A stretch of DNA of 64,000 nt from Mangrovivirga cuniculi (lineage in GTDB: Bacteria; Bacteroidota; Bacteroidia; Cytophagales; Cyclobacteriaceae). The position numbers and the translations under genes are program-made. The notes below the pieces were generated by a model. It saw nothing but the letters and a program-made list of their open reading frames with translations. It was not told where the DNA came from and made no database searches. Location of the stretch: assembly GCF_005166025.1 (NCBI RefSeq), contig NZ_CP028923.1, positions 3,040,001 through 3,104,000 on the forward strand, read 5' to 3'. Below are positions 1-8,476 of this stretch, one piece after another (position 1 is the first letter of the stretch; each line of letters opens with the position of its first letter).

Positions 1-317
1 AAAAGCATTATTAAAACGATTGGCAGATAATTTTTTAATGTCCTCATTGTAATTGATAGCTAAATTAAACTTAAAATAAGTAAATAATTTCTTATTATAA
101 TTTAATTAATATTTAGATTATTTGTTTTACTAGCCATTAAAAAATTTTTCTTCGGTATGAAATCATAAGATTAGTTTTATCAATTAATGCCTGTAAAATA
201 TTAATACTATCTAATTATTAATGTTATGGTGAAATCACTGGTATCTTTATACAAACATTTAGAAATTTGAACCGTTCATTATTTATTATACACTTATCGA
301 GCTTTAGAACTCTTAAT
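1..317. other. AT-rich intergenic stretch, no gene seen
   Basis: Very AT-rich sequence with no convincing open frame on either strand. It ends at the MoxR start and probably holds that operon's promoter, but I could not pick out a convincing -33/-7 pair. Confidence 0.5.
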
Positions 318-1226
318 ATGGCAGAAACATCTTTTTGGACAGGATCAGAAAAATATCTTTGCGACCCGGCATTAGCCCAGGCTTTTCATATGGCCAGAAC
401 ACTTGGAATGCCTTTATTGATTGAAGGAGAACCGGGTACTGGTAAAACAGAATTACCAATACATTACGCCAACGACCGAGGTCTGGATCTGGAAGTTTTT
501 CCTGTAGGGTCTAAAAGTAATGTCGAACAATTTGTAGCCCGTTTTGATCATGTAAAATATCTTCGTGATTCTCAAATAGAAATCCTCAATGCCCAAAGAG
601 AAGAAAAGGGACTGGAAAGCAAACTTACTACCGGTGGAAGAAACCCGGAATCATTAAAAGATTACGTTGTAAAAGGACCGGCAACTATTGCTTATGAAAA
701 GCCTAATTCGGTCTTACTTATTGACGAAATCGACAAAGCACCAAGAGAATTCCCTAATGACCTGCTTTATGCATTAAGTCACCGAAAATTTATCATGCCT
801 GAATCGGGTGAAGTAGTCGAGGTATCTGAAAAAGATATGCCGGCCATAGTGATCACTTCAAATCGTGAACAGGAATTACCAACTGCCTTTAAAGGAAGAT
901 GTATCTATCATTATATTGATTTTCCGGGTAAAGAAACCATGGAAAAGATCATAGAAAAGCATCATCCTGCACTTGATGAAAAAGTAGTCCGTGCTGCAAT
1001 GGATGTTTTTTATAATTTGAGAAGACTGGGACTTGAACGTGCTCCGACAACTCGAGAGATCCTGAACTGGTTAAAATATATGAGTGAAGTTGCCCCTGAA
1101 GAAGCAATAAAAAAGATCAATGGCCTACAAGGCATCGGGGTGCTAATCAAAACTCAAAATGACATGGAAAAAGTCAATCGCATGATCGGTGCTGATGACT
1201 CATTTTACGGATCTAATTTGAATTAA
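318..1226 (+). CDS. MoxR-type AAA+ ATPase
   Basis: Cytoplasmic AAA+ ATPase of about 302 residues. Walker A GEPGTGKT lies at residues 37-44 and Walker B LLIDEID near residues 133-139, followed by a sensor-like TSNREQELP segment and a helical lid. An open frame reaches back to a TTG at 267, but the ATG at 318 (MAETSFWTG) gives the usual family N-terminus, so I use it. The next gene starts one base after the stop and encodes a VWA protein. MoxR ATPases act with VWA partners as chaperone-like remodelling or metal-insertion systems; the client here is unknown. Family assignment is firm, the specific role is not. Confidence 0.9.
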   Translation: MAETSFWTGSEKYLCDPALAQAFHMARTLGMPLLIEGEPGTGKTELPIHYANDRGLDLEVFPVGSKSNVEQFVARFDHVKYLRDSQIEILNAQREEKGLESKLTTGGRNPESLKDYVVKGPATIAYEKPNSVLLIDEIDKAPREFPNDLLYALSHRKFIMPESGEVVEVSEKDMPAIVITSNREQELPTAFKGRCIYHYIDFPGKETMEKIIEKHHPALDEKVVRAAMDVFYNLRRLGLERAPTTREILNWLKYMSEVAPEEAIKKINGLQGIGVLIKTQNDMEKVNRMIGADDSFYGSNLN

Positions 1227-1227
1227 T

Positions 1228-2556
1228 ATGTTTAGCTCATTACCAGAACACTTTCGCGCTTACGGCTTGAAAGCAGATGTCAGAACATTACTGCTTTTAA
1301 GAAAAGCTATGCAAAAAGAACTGGTAAAGACTCTTGGTGATATCCATAATGTTTTAAAAGGTATAATAGTCAAAGAACCAACCGATATCGGTCCTTTCAC
1401 TAAAGCTTATTATGCTTATTTTTTACATATTCCTATTGAGCCAGGCCAGACACTTGAGGATGCCATTCTAAGATCAGAAACATTTGCTAAATGGAAGACC
1501 CAGTTTCTCGATGAGGCAGACCGTGATTATGATGATGAGGAACTCGTTAATACCTTCCTCGACGAAGTTCACCTTACCAGTTATGACATCAAAGAAATTA
1601 TCAATGGTAAGGAGATCTGGGATCAGGATAATCCGGATCTCGAGGATAGCGATACGGCTATGAACGACCAGGATACTGAAAGAAGAGATCTGACCAAAAT
1701 GGCTGACTATTCAGATCTGTCACTCGAAGAATTACTCGAACGAATGGAAAAAGTCAGGCAACAGCAAAAAACTAGGCACGAAGGAGGAAGTCACTGGATA
1801 GGAACCGGTGGTATTTCACCTTATGGTCATGGAGGAGCAGCTAAAAACGGAATACGAGTTGGAGGTCAGGGAGGTGGAAAGATGGCCAGAAAAGTGATGG
1901 GCGATGAACATTATTTCCCGATCGACCGTGATGCTCTGCTTAATGACAATAACGTCGATGCTGCACTGGCTTCAATAAAAGGAGTTATACAAGAAAGTGC
2001 CTTCGAAAAGCTCGACGTACCAAAAACTATTAAATCAGGCATTAAACGCGGGGGTTTGTTTATTCCGGAGCTAACCAGTGAAAAAAATGAAGAGCTGAAA
2101 GTCATTGTGCTAATAGACAATGGCGGTTATTCTATGGCTCCTTACGTGAGAAGTGTACAAAACCTGTTCCGAAAAATGAAAACCCGCTTTGCTCACGATC
2201 TGGAGACATACTACTTTCATAATACGATCTACGACAGGGTTTATACTGACGAGCGTAGAACAAAATCAATTACGATCGATCAGCTTTTAATGCATAGTAA
2301 AGATTACCGGATATTTTTTATCGGCGATGCAGCTATGGCACCATATGAAATGGATTCATTAAGCATTCGCACTCTAAAGTCTATAATTAATAAGTTTAAA
2401 AAGACAGTCTGGTTAAACCCGGAACCATTAAAATACTGGCCGTACACTTACACGATACAGGTAGTCCAGCAGATCATCCCCATGTATCCACTAACACCAG
2501 CGGGGATCGAACGAGCAGTAGTGGCAATGAATAAGAAAAGGTCAGAAGGAAGCTGA
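1228..2556 (+). CDS. VWA-domain (CoxE-like) partner of MoxR
   Basis: A 442-residue cytoplasmic protein with no signal peptide. The N-terminal half is helical and acidic. A glycine-rich linker around residues 186-215 is followed by a C-terminal VWA-like domain. The MIDAS position reads DNGGYSM where canonical VWA domains have DxSxS, so the first serine is lost and metal binding may be altered. The gene starts one base after the MoxR stop, so the two are very likely co-translated. MoxR/VWA pairs usually assemble or activate another complex; no obvious client gene lies next to them. The pair is clear, the pathway is not. Confidence 0.85.
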   Translation: MFSSLPEHFRAYGLKADVRTLLLLRKAMQKELVKTLGDIHNVLKGIIVKEPTDIGPFTKAYYAYFLHIPIEPGQTLEDAILRSETFAKWKTQFLDEADRDYDDEELVNTFLDEVHLTSYDIKEIINGKEIWDQDNPDLEDSDTAMNDQDTERRDLTKMADYSDLSLEELLERMEKVRQQQKTRHEGGSHWIGTGGISPYGHGGAAKNGIRVGGQGGGKMARKVMGDEHYFPIDRDALLNDNNVDAALASIKGVIQESAFEKLDVPKTIKSGIKRGGLFIPELTSEKNEELKVIVLIDNGGYSMAPYVRSVQNLFRKMKTRFAHDLETYYFHNTIYDRVYTDERRTKSITIDQLLMHSKDYRIFFIGDAAMAPYEMDSLSIRTLKSIINKFKKTVWLNPEPLKYWPYTYTIQVVQQIIPMYPLTPAGIERAVVAMNKKRSEGS

Positions 2557-2565
2557 TTTATTAAT

Positions 2566-2650
2566 AAAACTACATCTGCTTGACTGTGTATCAACAGGCA
2601 AGTTAATTTTCTTTCACATTTCAGGTGGAGACACTTGAAATCAGAGGCTT
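2566..2650 (+). repeat. Two-hairpin intergenic repeat, copy 1
   Basis: Hairpin A at 2579-2602 pairs CTTGaCTGT with ACAGgCAAG. Hairpin B at 2619-2640 pairs TTTCAGGTG with CACTTGAAA around a GAGA loop. One base differs from the other copies in B, but it leaves a G-T pair that would still hold in RNA. Other copies lie at 2762-2830 and 5473-5553, in the same orientation. Confidence 0.75.
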
Positions 2651-2705
2651 CAATTTATGATTAACCTTCTGAGGATCCATTTATCAAAATAGGTGATCCT
2701 TAGTG

Positions 2706-2729
2706 CTTGGCTGTGTCTCAACAGACAAG
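2706..2729 (+). repeat. Hairpin-A half copy of the intergenic repeat
   Basis: CTTGgCTGT gtctca ACAGaCAAG is the first hairpin of the repeat family without a recognisable second hairpin. It lies between copies 1 and 3. Confidence 0.65.
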
Positions 2730-2761
2730 ATATAAATGACACGCTATAAAAACTACCTATG

Positions 2762-2830
2762 CTTGACTGTGTCCCCACAGGCAAGGTATCTGCTTTCACA
2801 TTTCAGGTGAAGACACCTGAAATCAGATAC
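2762..2830 (+). repeat. Two-hairpin intergenic repeat, copy 3
   Basis: Hairpin A is at 2762-2785. Hairpin B is TTTCAGGTG (2801-2809), loop AAGA, CACCTGAAA (2814-2822). Here hairpin B is extended by an extra arm pair, GTATCTG (2786-2792) with CAGATAC (2824-2830), which the other copies lack in this position. Confidence 0.75.
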
Positions 2831-2865
2831 TGCTTTTACAAATCAAAATAGTTTTATATATTTAC

Positions 2866-2877
2866 ATCGTACACGAT
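2866..2877. promoter_or_regulatory. Possible operator, 12-bp palindrome
   Basis: ATCGT-AC-ACGAT lies 17 bases before the DoxX-like gene. A perfect 5-bp palindrome here could be a repressor site or chance; nothing else supports it. Confidence 0.25.
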
Positions 2878-2894
2878 ATAATTGTAAGCGATTT

Positions 2895-3329
2895 ATGTAT
2901 ATACACACTTCTAAAACACAAAAGGTACTAAGAATATTGCTCGGCCTGTTTATGGTGTTCGCTGCTATCGGGCATTTAACATTTGACAGGGCAGAATTTC
3001 AGGCTCAAGTGCCAAATTGGGTACCTTTGTCCAAAGACCTGGTAGTGATACTATCCGGAATAGCAGAGTTATCATTAGGGCTGGCAATGGTCTTTCTTAA
3101 AAAGTATCGAATTGAGACCGGTATCGCACTAGCAGTATTTTATGTTTTGATCTTTCCGGGAAATATTGCTCAATATGTTAATGGAACTGATGCCTTCGGG
3201 TTAGATACAGACCGAAAAAGGCTCATCAGGCTCTTTTTCCAGCCGGTATTAATTTTATGGGCACTTTGGTCAACAGGAGCATGGAAATATTTGTTTAATA
3301 AGAAAGAAACTAAAAAAAATCATGATTAA
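2895..3329 (+). CDS. DoxX-like inner-membrane protein
   Basis: A 144-residue protein with four predicted membrane segments (about residues 10-28, 45-65, 72-95 and 112-130). Spacing and sequence are like DoxX/MauE-type proteins, including the GxxHF-like start of helix 1 (IGHLTF). Its end overlaps the glutathione peroxidase start by 8 bases, so the two genes form an operon. DoxX-type proteins are often linked with thiol or quinone redox functions, and a peroxidase partner fits that. The substrate is unknown. Confidence 0.75.
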   Translation: MYIHTSKTQKVLRILLGLFMVFAAIGHLTFDRAEFQAQVPNWVPLSKDLVVILSGIAELSLGLAMVFLKKYRIETGIALAVFYVLIFPGNIAQYVNGTDAFGLDTDRKRLIRLFFQPVLILWALWSTGAWKYLFNKKETKKNHD

Positions 3330-3807
3330 TTCATTTTACGATCTGGAAGCAGAAGATATCAAAGGTCAGAAAATACCGATGAGTGAATTTGAAGGCAAAA
3401 CTGTAGTAGTAGTTAATACTGCCAGTAAATGCGGTTTAACCCCTCAATATGAAGGCCTGGAAAATCTATATGAAAAATACAAGGATAAGGGTTTAGTAAT
3501 CCTGGGTTTTCCGTGTAATCAATTTGCCGGTCAGGAGCCTGGTGATGAAAATGACATTCAGGAGTTTTGCCAGTTAAATTATGGAGTTAGTTTCCCGATG
3601 TTCTCCAAAGTAGATGTAAACGGGTCGGATACTCATCCGGTTTTCAAATATCTTAAATCTGAACTCGGTGGATTCCTGGGAAACAAAATAAAGTGGAACT
3701 TCACGAAATTTGTGATAGATAAAAACGGCAAGCCAGTAAAGCGCTTCTCTCCCACTACCAAACCTGAAAAAATGGAAGCAACAATTAAAGCGGTACTTAA
3801 ATCTTAA
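3322..3807 (+). CDS. Glutathione peroxidase family thiol peroxidase
   Basis: A 161-residue cytoplasmic protein of normal family length. The peroxidatic Cys37 sits in ASKCGLTPQY. The family motif FPCNQFAGQEPG and the tryptophan motif KWNFTKF follow. It has cysteine rather than selenocysteine; bacterial members of this type usually use thioredoxin to reduce hydroperoxides. It is the second gene of an operon with the DoxX-like membrane protein, and a strong terminator follows it. Confidence 0.92.
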   Translation: MINSFYDLEAEDIKGQKIPMSEFEGKTVVVVNTASKCGLTPQYEGLENLYEKYKDKGLVILGFPCNQFAGQEPGDENDIQEFCQLNYGVSFPMFSKVDVNGSDTHPVFKYLKSELGGFLGNKIKWNFTKFVIDKNGKPVKRFSPTTKPEKMEATIKAVLKS

Positions 3808-3825
3808 TTGGCATAAATAATTATT

Positions 3826-3863
3826 AAAACCAGGGTTATTATTTATTTAACCCTGGTTTTTTT
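3826..3863 (+). terminator. Rho-independent terminator
   Basis: AAACCAGGGTTA pairs with TAACCCTGGTTT around a short AT loop, followed by a T-run. It closes the DoxX-like/peroxidase operon. Confidence 0.85.
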
Positions 3864-4166
3864 AATGCAATAGTGGCTATAATTATTTTTTATTTTATTT
3901 GAATAGACACTCTAAGTCCCTTCGATTTTTTAAAAAATTGCTACCTGCCTTTTAGGCAAAAGAAACACTGACTTTCTTGATATAAGTTTAAACAGAGATA
4001 GAAAAAAAGAATATTTCAAAAAACTAATTCAAAGAAAACTCTAAAAATCGAATTATTTCTTTCTATTAGCTATAGTTTCGCCATTTTAAAACAATAACGA
4101 AAACAGATACTTTAATTTTTTAAATATCATCGGTTCTCCTTTTAGACCTTTGTTAAAAATCAATTT
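3864..4166. other. AT-rich intergenic stretch
   Basis: No gene or strong structure was seen. TTTTAGACCTTTG at about 4140-4152 resembles a Bacteroidota -7 box but has four rather than two spacer bases. Confidence 0.4.
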
Positions 4167-5303
4167 ATGAATAAAGTTTTATTACCATTATTAGTATTAC
4201 TGATTATTTCATGTTCAGTTAATCAAAGTAATGATGTTGAAAGCGATAAATCAGATTCTACAGCATCATGGATAGACCAACAAGTAACAGAAATCTTAGA
4301 AAAGGAAAATATACCTTCAATCTCAATCGCAACAATACAGAATGGAGAACCAGCCCTTCTCAAAGGTTATGGTGTATTAAACAGAAAAGGAACTGCAAAT
4401 TCAAATGAAAATACAGTATATCAAATTGCCTCAGTTTCTAAAATGTTTACTGGTACTATTGCAAATCATCTTTTAAAAGAAGGAATTATAGATCTGGATG
4501 AAAAAATAGTCTCATACCTTCCTGAAGACTTATCTACATCTAATAAAGAGAAGTTAGGAGACATAAAATTACGCCATCTGATGCACCATCGTTCCGGGTT
4601 ACCCAGGGATTCTAAAGTTGTTAAAAGGGTTGATGGAGAACCATTTTTAGGTGGTTATACAGAAGATGATTTATTAAAGGATTTAGATGTTTTAGAATTA
4701 GAATTTAATTCTAATGAAAAATATAGTTATTCAAACATAGGCTATGGGCTTTTAGGATATATTTTAGAGCGTGCAAGTGGAAAATCGTACGAAGTCCTAC
4801 TAAACGAGTATATCACAGATCCATTGGAGATGAATAATACCGAAGCTAATCCAGCTAATATCGATAAGAAGATAACTGCTACTCCATATAGGAAGGACGA
4901 TAGAAATACACCTACCAAAGCTTGGGAAAGTGGAAAATTAGTTCCTGCGGGAGGTTTATATTCTACGACCGAAGATTTATCTAAACTTATGGTGCATCAG
5001 ATCCAAGATTATGCAGAATACGAAAAAACAGGATCTGCAAGTAATTTTATAATTACAGAATTTAAAGCACCAAGAAAGTCTGAAATCGAATCTTATGGAT
5101 TTGGCCTGATTGAAGTAAATACAGAAAGAGGGAATATTTACGGTCATCAGGGAGACATGGATGGTTTTGCCAGTAGTTATTTATTCTTTCCAAAATATAA
5201 AGTTGGAGTTATATTACTAACATCCAGTGGTGGTGACTGGCTGGGGAAATTATCGAGTGAAATACTCAAAAAACTCGTAGAAGAAGCAAAACAGAAAGGA
5301 TAA
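4167..5303 (+). CDS. Beta-lactamase-fold serine hydrolase lipoprotein
   Basis: A 378-residue secreted lipoprotein; the signal peptide ends at lipobox Cys16 (IISC). The class C beta-lactamase fold is shown by SVSK (nucleophile Ser89, Lys92), YSN at 188-190, and the C-terminal HQG motif in YGHQGDMDG. Such proteins are usually DD-peptidases, esterases or D-amino-acid peptidases rather than true beta-lactamases. It stands alone, with a terminator after it. A second family member lies at 45424-47070. Confidence 0.88.
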   Translation: MNKVLLPLLVLLIISCSVNQSNDVESDKSDSTASWIDQQVTEILEKENIPSISIATIQNGEPALLKGYGVLNRKGTANSNENTVYQIASVSKMFTGTIANHLLKEGIIDLDEKIVSYLPEDLSTSNKEKLGDIKLRHLMHHRSGLPRDSKVVKRVDGEPFLGGYTEDDLLKDLDVLELEFNSNEKYSYSNIGYGLLGYILERASGKSYEVLLNEYITDPLEMNNTEANPANIDKKITATPYRKDDRNTPTKAWESGKLVPAGGLYSTTEDLSKLMVHQIQDYAEYEKTGSASNFIITEFKAPRKSEIESYGFGLIEVNTERGNIYGHQGDMDGFASSYLFFPKYKVGVILLTSSGGDWLGKLSSEILKKLVEEAKQKG

Positions 5304-5331
5304 GACTCCTTTCAAAAGTAAAAAACAATTG

Positions 5332-5360
5332 AAGCGTTAGGGATTCCTTACGCTTTTTTT
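5332..5360 (+). terminator. Rho-independent terminator
   Basis: AAGCGTTAGG pairs with CCTTACGCTT with one mismatch, followed by seven T residues, 28 bases after the serine hydrolase stop. Confidence 0.8.
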
Positions 5361-5472
5361 ATTTGTTAAATATCAATTTCAAGAGTTCTAAGATAATTGT
5401 TCATGCCTAGAAAAGCGAGCAATAGTGATGCCCGCAAAATGACCCATGATTTTTTTTTAAAAATTATATAAA

Positions 5473-5553
5473 ATGCCTCTGCTTGGCTGTGTCTCAACAG
5501 GCAAGGTAATCTTCTTTCACATTTCAGGTGGAGACACCTGAAATCAGAGGCAT
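5473..5553 (+). repeat. Two-hairpin intergenic repeat, copy 4, with outer stem
   Basis: This is the most complete copy. Hairpin A is at 5482-5505 and hairpin B at 5522-5543 (TTTCAGGTG, GAGA loop, CACCTGAAA, perfect). A perfect 9-bp outer stem joins ATGCCTCTG (5473-5481) and CAGAGGCAT (5545-5553), so the 81-nt unit can fold as a three-way junction. It is in the same orientation as the copies near 2.6-2.8 kb. Confidence 0.8.
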
Positions 5554-5588
5554 CAAGGTAGCAATGACCTCTATATAAACTACCTCTG

Positions 5589-5612
5589 CTTGACTGTGTC
5601 TCCACAGACAAG
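5589..5612 (+). repeat. Hairpin-A copy with decayed second half
   Basis: CTTGaCTGT gtctcc ACAGaCAAG is hairpin A of the repeat family. Downstream, CTTCACATTG at about 5629-5638 looks like the eroded start of hairpin B. Confidence 0.6.
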
Positions 5613-6055
5613 GTAAAAAATACCTTACTTCACATTGTTTCTGTTTTATTGTAACCTCAAAAAAAGTGAAAATTATTAATTGCATTTGATGAAAAAGCAA
5701 CTAAAAAAAGAATCATCTAAGAGCTAGAAACAACAATCCCTTGATTAATAACACTTTACGAACTAAAATATTTTTACAGATCAGATATTTTCTATATATT
5801 AAGGTATTGTAAGCTCATTGTTAACCAGAACTCATGCAAAAATTACACTCACATACTCTGTTGATTGCTGTAAAACCTTTTAGCTTACAAGGTGTGCAAC
5901 CAATCTTCGACAACTAGTCAATTCTCACTTTCTTATTAAATCAGTCCTTTCATTTTTTGACAGGTGTACTATCGTATGCGGAAGTCTACACCCAAGCTGT
6001 ATCCAATAGGGGCTGAAATTACATTCATCTATCTATAACCAAAATCCAAAAGACC
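5613..6055. other. Intergenic stretch, no gene seen
   Basis: AT-rich sequence upstream of the cyanophycinase-like gene. I saw no credible frame, terminator or promoter pair apart from the eroded repeat tail at its start. Confidence 0.4.
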
Positions 6056-8179
6056 ATGAAAATCTTTAACAAATTTTCTATGGCTGTACTTATAGCCATG
6101 CTCTCATTTTATTCCTCAGCCCAGCCTTCAAAGTATGATTACAGCCTGGAGGGAGGTACAGTTAACAACCATGGATCTATCTCTCCTAATAAAGCTACCA
6201 TGTTAATAGGTGGTGCCGAAGCAGGTGCTTCCGGAGAAATAGAAGCAACTACCTGGTTCTTAAATAATGCTGCTGGCGGAGATTATCTTGTTATCCGGAC
6301 AGGAGGCACAGGCGGACAGGCCGCGTGGGTTTGGAATAATTTCAGTTCTCTTATAAGTTCTGCTGCTGAGCTCTCCATCGACAGCCGAAAAGCCGCTAAC
6401 GATGCTTCTGTTGCACAATACATATATGATGCTGAAGCTATCTTTATAGCTGGTGGTGATCAGACATCCTACGTTGAAAACTGGAAAGATACTGAGGTAG
6501 AAACAGCTTTAAATTATGTGATTAATGTAAAAGGCATTCCAATTAGCGGTACTTCTGCAGGAATGGCCATTCTTGGCAGTTCATATTACGCCCCCGCCTC
6601 AACAGGAGTATTGTCTTCAGAGATATTAAATGATCCCTACAATAATAACATGACCAATTCATTATTTTATGATGACTTTTTAGACATTCCCTATCTTAGT
6701 AATGTAATAACAGATACCCATCTTGATCGAACACATGGTTCTGGAAATGAAAATCGCTACGGACGTGTATTTGGATTTTTAGCTCGATCGGTGAACGATC
6801 AGAATTCTTTAAATCGTTACGCAATAGGTTGTGAAGAAGGAGCATTTGTTTGTATTGATTCCAATGGTATTGCTAAAGTATTCGGTAGTGGTAATAACAA
6901 TCAAAGCCATGCCTACTTTTTGCAAGTTAATTGCCAGGCGCCTGAAACTGTTCAGAGCGGATCTCCTTTAGTTTGGAATAACAGTGGACAAGCTGTGAAA
7001 GTATACCAAATTCCCGGTTCTCAAGATGGATCAGGTAATAGTTTTGATTTAAATAACTGGACTACAGCTTCCGGAGGCGGGTGGATGGATTGGTTCACAA
7101 CCGGCGGGTATTCGGGATTTAATTTTATAAATGGCAGCGGGACCTCTACAGGAGCAACATCTCCATCCGGTTGTTCAGGTAATCCGGAAGAATGTACAGC
7201 TCCTTCATCCTTGAATAGCAGTAATATCACATCAAATTCAGTTACAATCAGCTGGGCAGCCACAAACGCAAATAGCTATGACCTTCAATATAGAGAAAGT
7301 AGTTCTTCAATCTGGTCTACTATAAACACGACCTCAACGAGTGAAAACATCTCTGGTCTATCTTCCAATACGATTTATGAATATCGGGTTCGATCAATTT
7401 GCAGCTCAACTACATCAGTCTATTCGGCTATAGATCAATTTTCTACCTTAAGTGAAGGAGGTGGAACTGTGAATTATTGTACCTCCTCAGGAAGCAGTAC
7501 TCAATATGAATATATCGATGAAGTTGCAATAGACAATACATCTAATATTAGTGGAAATGATAGTGGCTATGGAGATTATACAAACTTTACATTTAATTTG
7601 AATGCAGGTAGTTCTCACACCATGTATATATATCCTCAAACAAGCGATCGGGAAATTATTATTGCCTGGATAGACTTTAACCAGGATGGAGATTTTACAG
7701 ATGCAAATGAAGAAGTACTCTATGCCCAAACCAGAAGAAGGGCCAGGGGAACTATCTCAATCCCATCAGATGCTAAAAACGGAACAACAAGAATGCGTGT
7801 ATCTATGAAATATGCCAACGATGGGGCACCAACATCATGCGAAAACTTTCAGTATGGGGAAGTGGAAGATTATATTATAAATATAAGTGGAGGTTCAACT
7901 GCACGAATAACCTCCTCCTTAGAATCTATACCTTCGAAGGAAATAGATTTTAAAAAGGAGGAAATGATCGTATATCCAAATCCATCAAAAGGAAAATTTT
8001 CAGTTAACATTTCTCAAGACGAGTTGGTAGAGATCGTCATTCATAACATCACCGGAGAAATAATTATGACACAAAAAAAGAAAAGTATAGATCTCAGCCA
8101 TGTAAAAGCTGGTGTATATTTTATGACAATTAAAACAACTAAAAGAAGCCAGGTTATAAGATTGGTGAAAAAAGAATAA
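6056..8179 (+). CDS. Secreted cyanophycinase-like S51 peptidase with T9SS sorting domain
   Basis: A 707-residue protein with a signal peptide (cleavage after about residue 22, SSAQ). Domain order: peptidase S51/cyanophycinase-like at about 35-320, with nucleophile motif GTSAGM and an upstream IAGGDQ loop; a fibronectin type III domain at about 382-465; a GEVED-type domain at about 475-620, with DFNQDGDF and GEVEDYI motifs; and a C-terminal type IX secretion sorting domain (YPNPSKGKF to the end). It should be exported through the T9SS and attached to the surface or released. The substrate is unproven: the S51 family includes cyanophycinases and Asp-dipeptidases. A terminator follows. Confidence 0.88.
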   Translation: MKIFNKFSMAVLIAMLSFYSSAQPSKYDYSLEGGTVNNHGSISPNKATMLIGGAEAGASGEIEATTWFLNNAAGGDYLVIRTGGTGGQAAWVWNNFSSLISSAAELSIDSRKAANDASVAQYIYDAEAIFIAGGDQTSYVENWKDTEVETALNYVINVKGIPISGTSAGMAILGSSYYAPASTGVLSSEILNDPYNNNMTNSLFYDDFLDIPYLSNVITDTHLDRTHGSGNENRYGRVFGFLARSVNDQNSLNRYAIGCEEGAFVCIDSNGIAKVFGSGNNNQSHAYFLQVNCQAPETVQSGSPLVWNNSGQAVKVYQIPGSQDGSGNSFDLNNWTTASGGGWMDWFTTGGYSGFNFINGSGTSTGATSPSGCSGNPEECTAPSSLNSSNITSNSVTISWAATNANSYDLQYRESSSSIWSTINTTSTSENISGLSSNTIYEYRVRSICSSTTSVYSAIDQFSTLSEGGGTVNYCTSSGSSTQYEYIDEVAIDNTSNISGNDSGYGDYTNFTFNLNAGSSHTMYIYPQTSDREIIIAWIDFNQDGDFTDANEEVLYAQTRRRARGTISIPSDAKNGTTRMRVSMKYANDGAPTSCENFQYGEVEDYIINISGGSTARITSSLESIPSKEIDFKKEEMIVYPNPSKGKFSVNISQDELVEIVIHNITGEIIMTQKKKSIDLSHVKAGVYFMTIKTTKRSQVIRLVKKE

Positions 8180-8206
8180 TAAACAACTATAAAGTAAAAA
8201 TTGTAA

Positions 8207-8237
8207 AACATCATTCTATCAGGGATGGTGTTTTTTT
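8207..8237 (+). terminator. Rho-independent terminator
   Basis: AACATCATTC pairs with GGATGGTGTT through two G-T pairs and is followed by a T-run, 27 bases after the S51 gene. Confidence 0.65.
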
Positions 8238-8476
8238 ATTTTACATTAGCAAGGATGATTTCATTTATTATTTGAAACATCGATTAAAAAAACACAAATC
8301 AAAAGCAAGATAATTACATCTAATTTGAAAAGAATCAAATTAATACATTAATTATAGCCATAATTGATTTCTATTGTCTTTTCTTAAAAAGAAAGACCTA
8401 AAAATTAATAGTTAGGCAGGAAATTTGAAGTAAACTTAATTATTAATTACAAATCACCACTTTCAACCAACAAGAT

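Noticed and set aside
4167-5303. Call as a true antibiotic-resistance beta-lactamase
   Set aside because: The motifs show only the serine-hydrolase fold; family members are mostly peptidases or esterases, and no resistance context is present.
5366-5611. Minus-strand 81-codon open frame over the repeat copies
   Set aside because: It runs through the hairpin repeats and has an unnatural Cys/Arg-rich composition. The palindromes explain it better.
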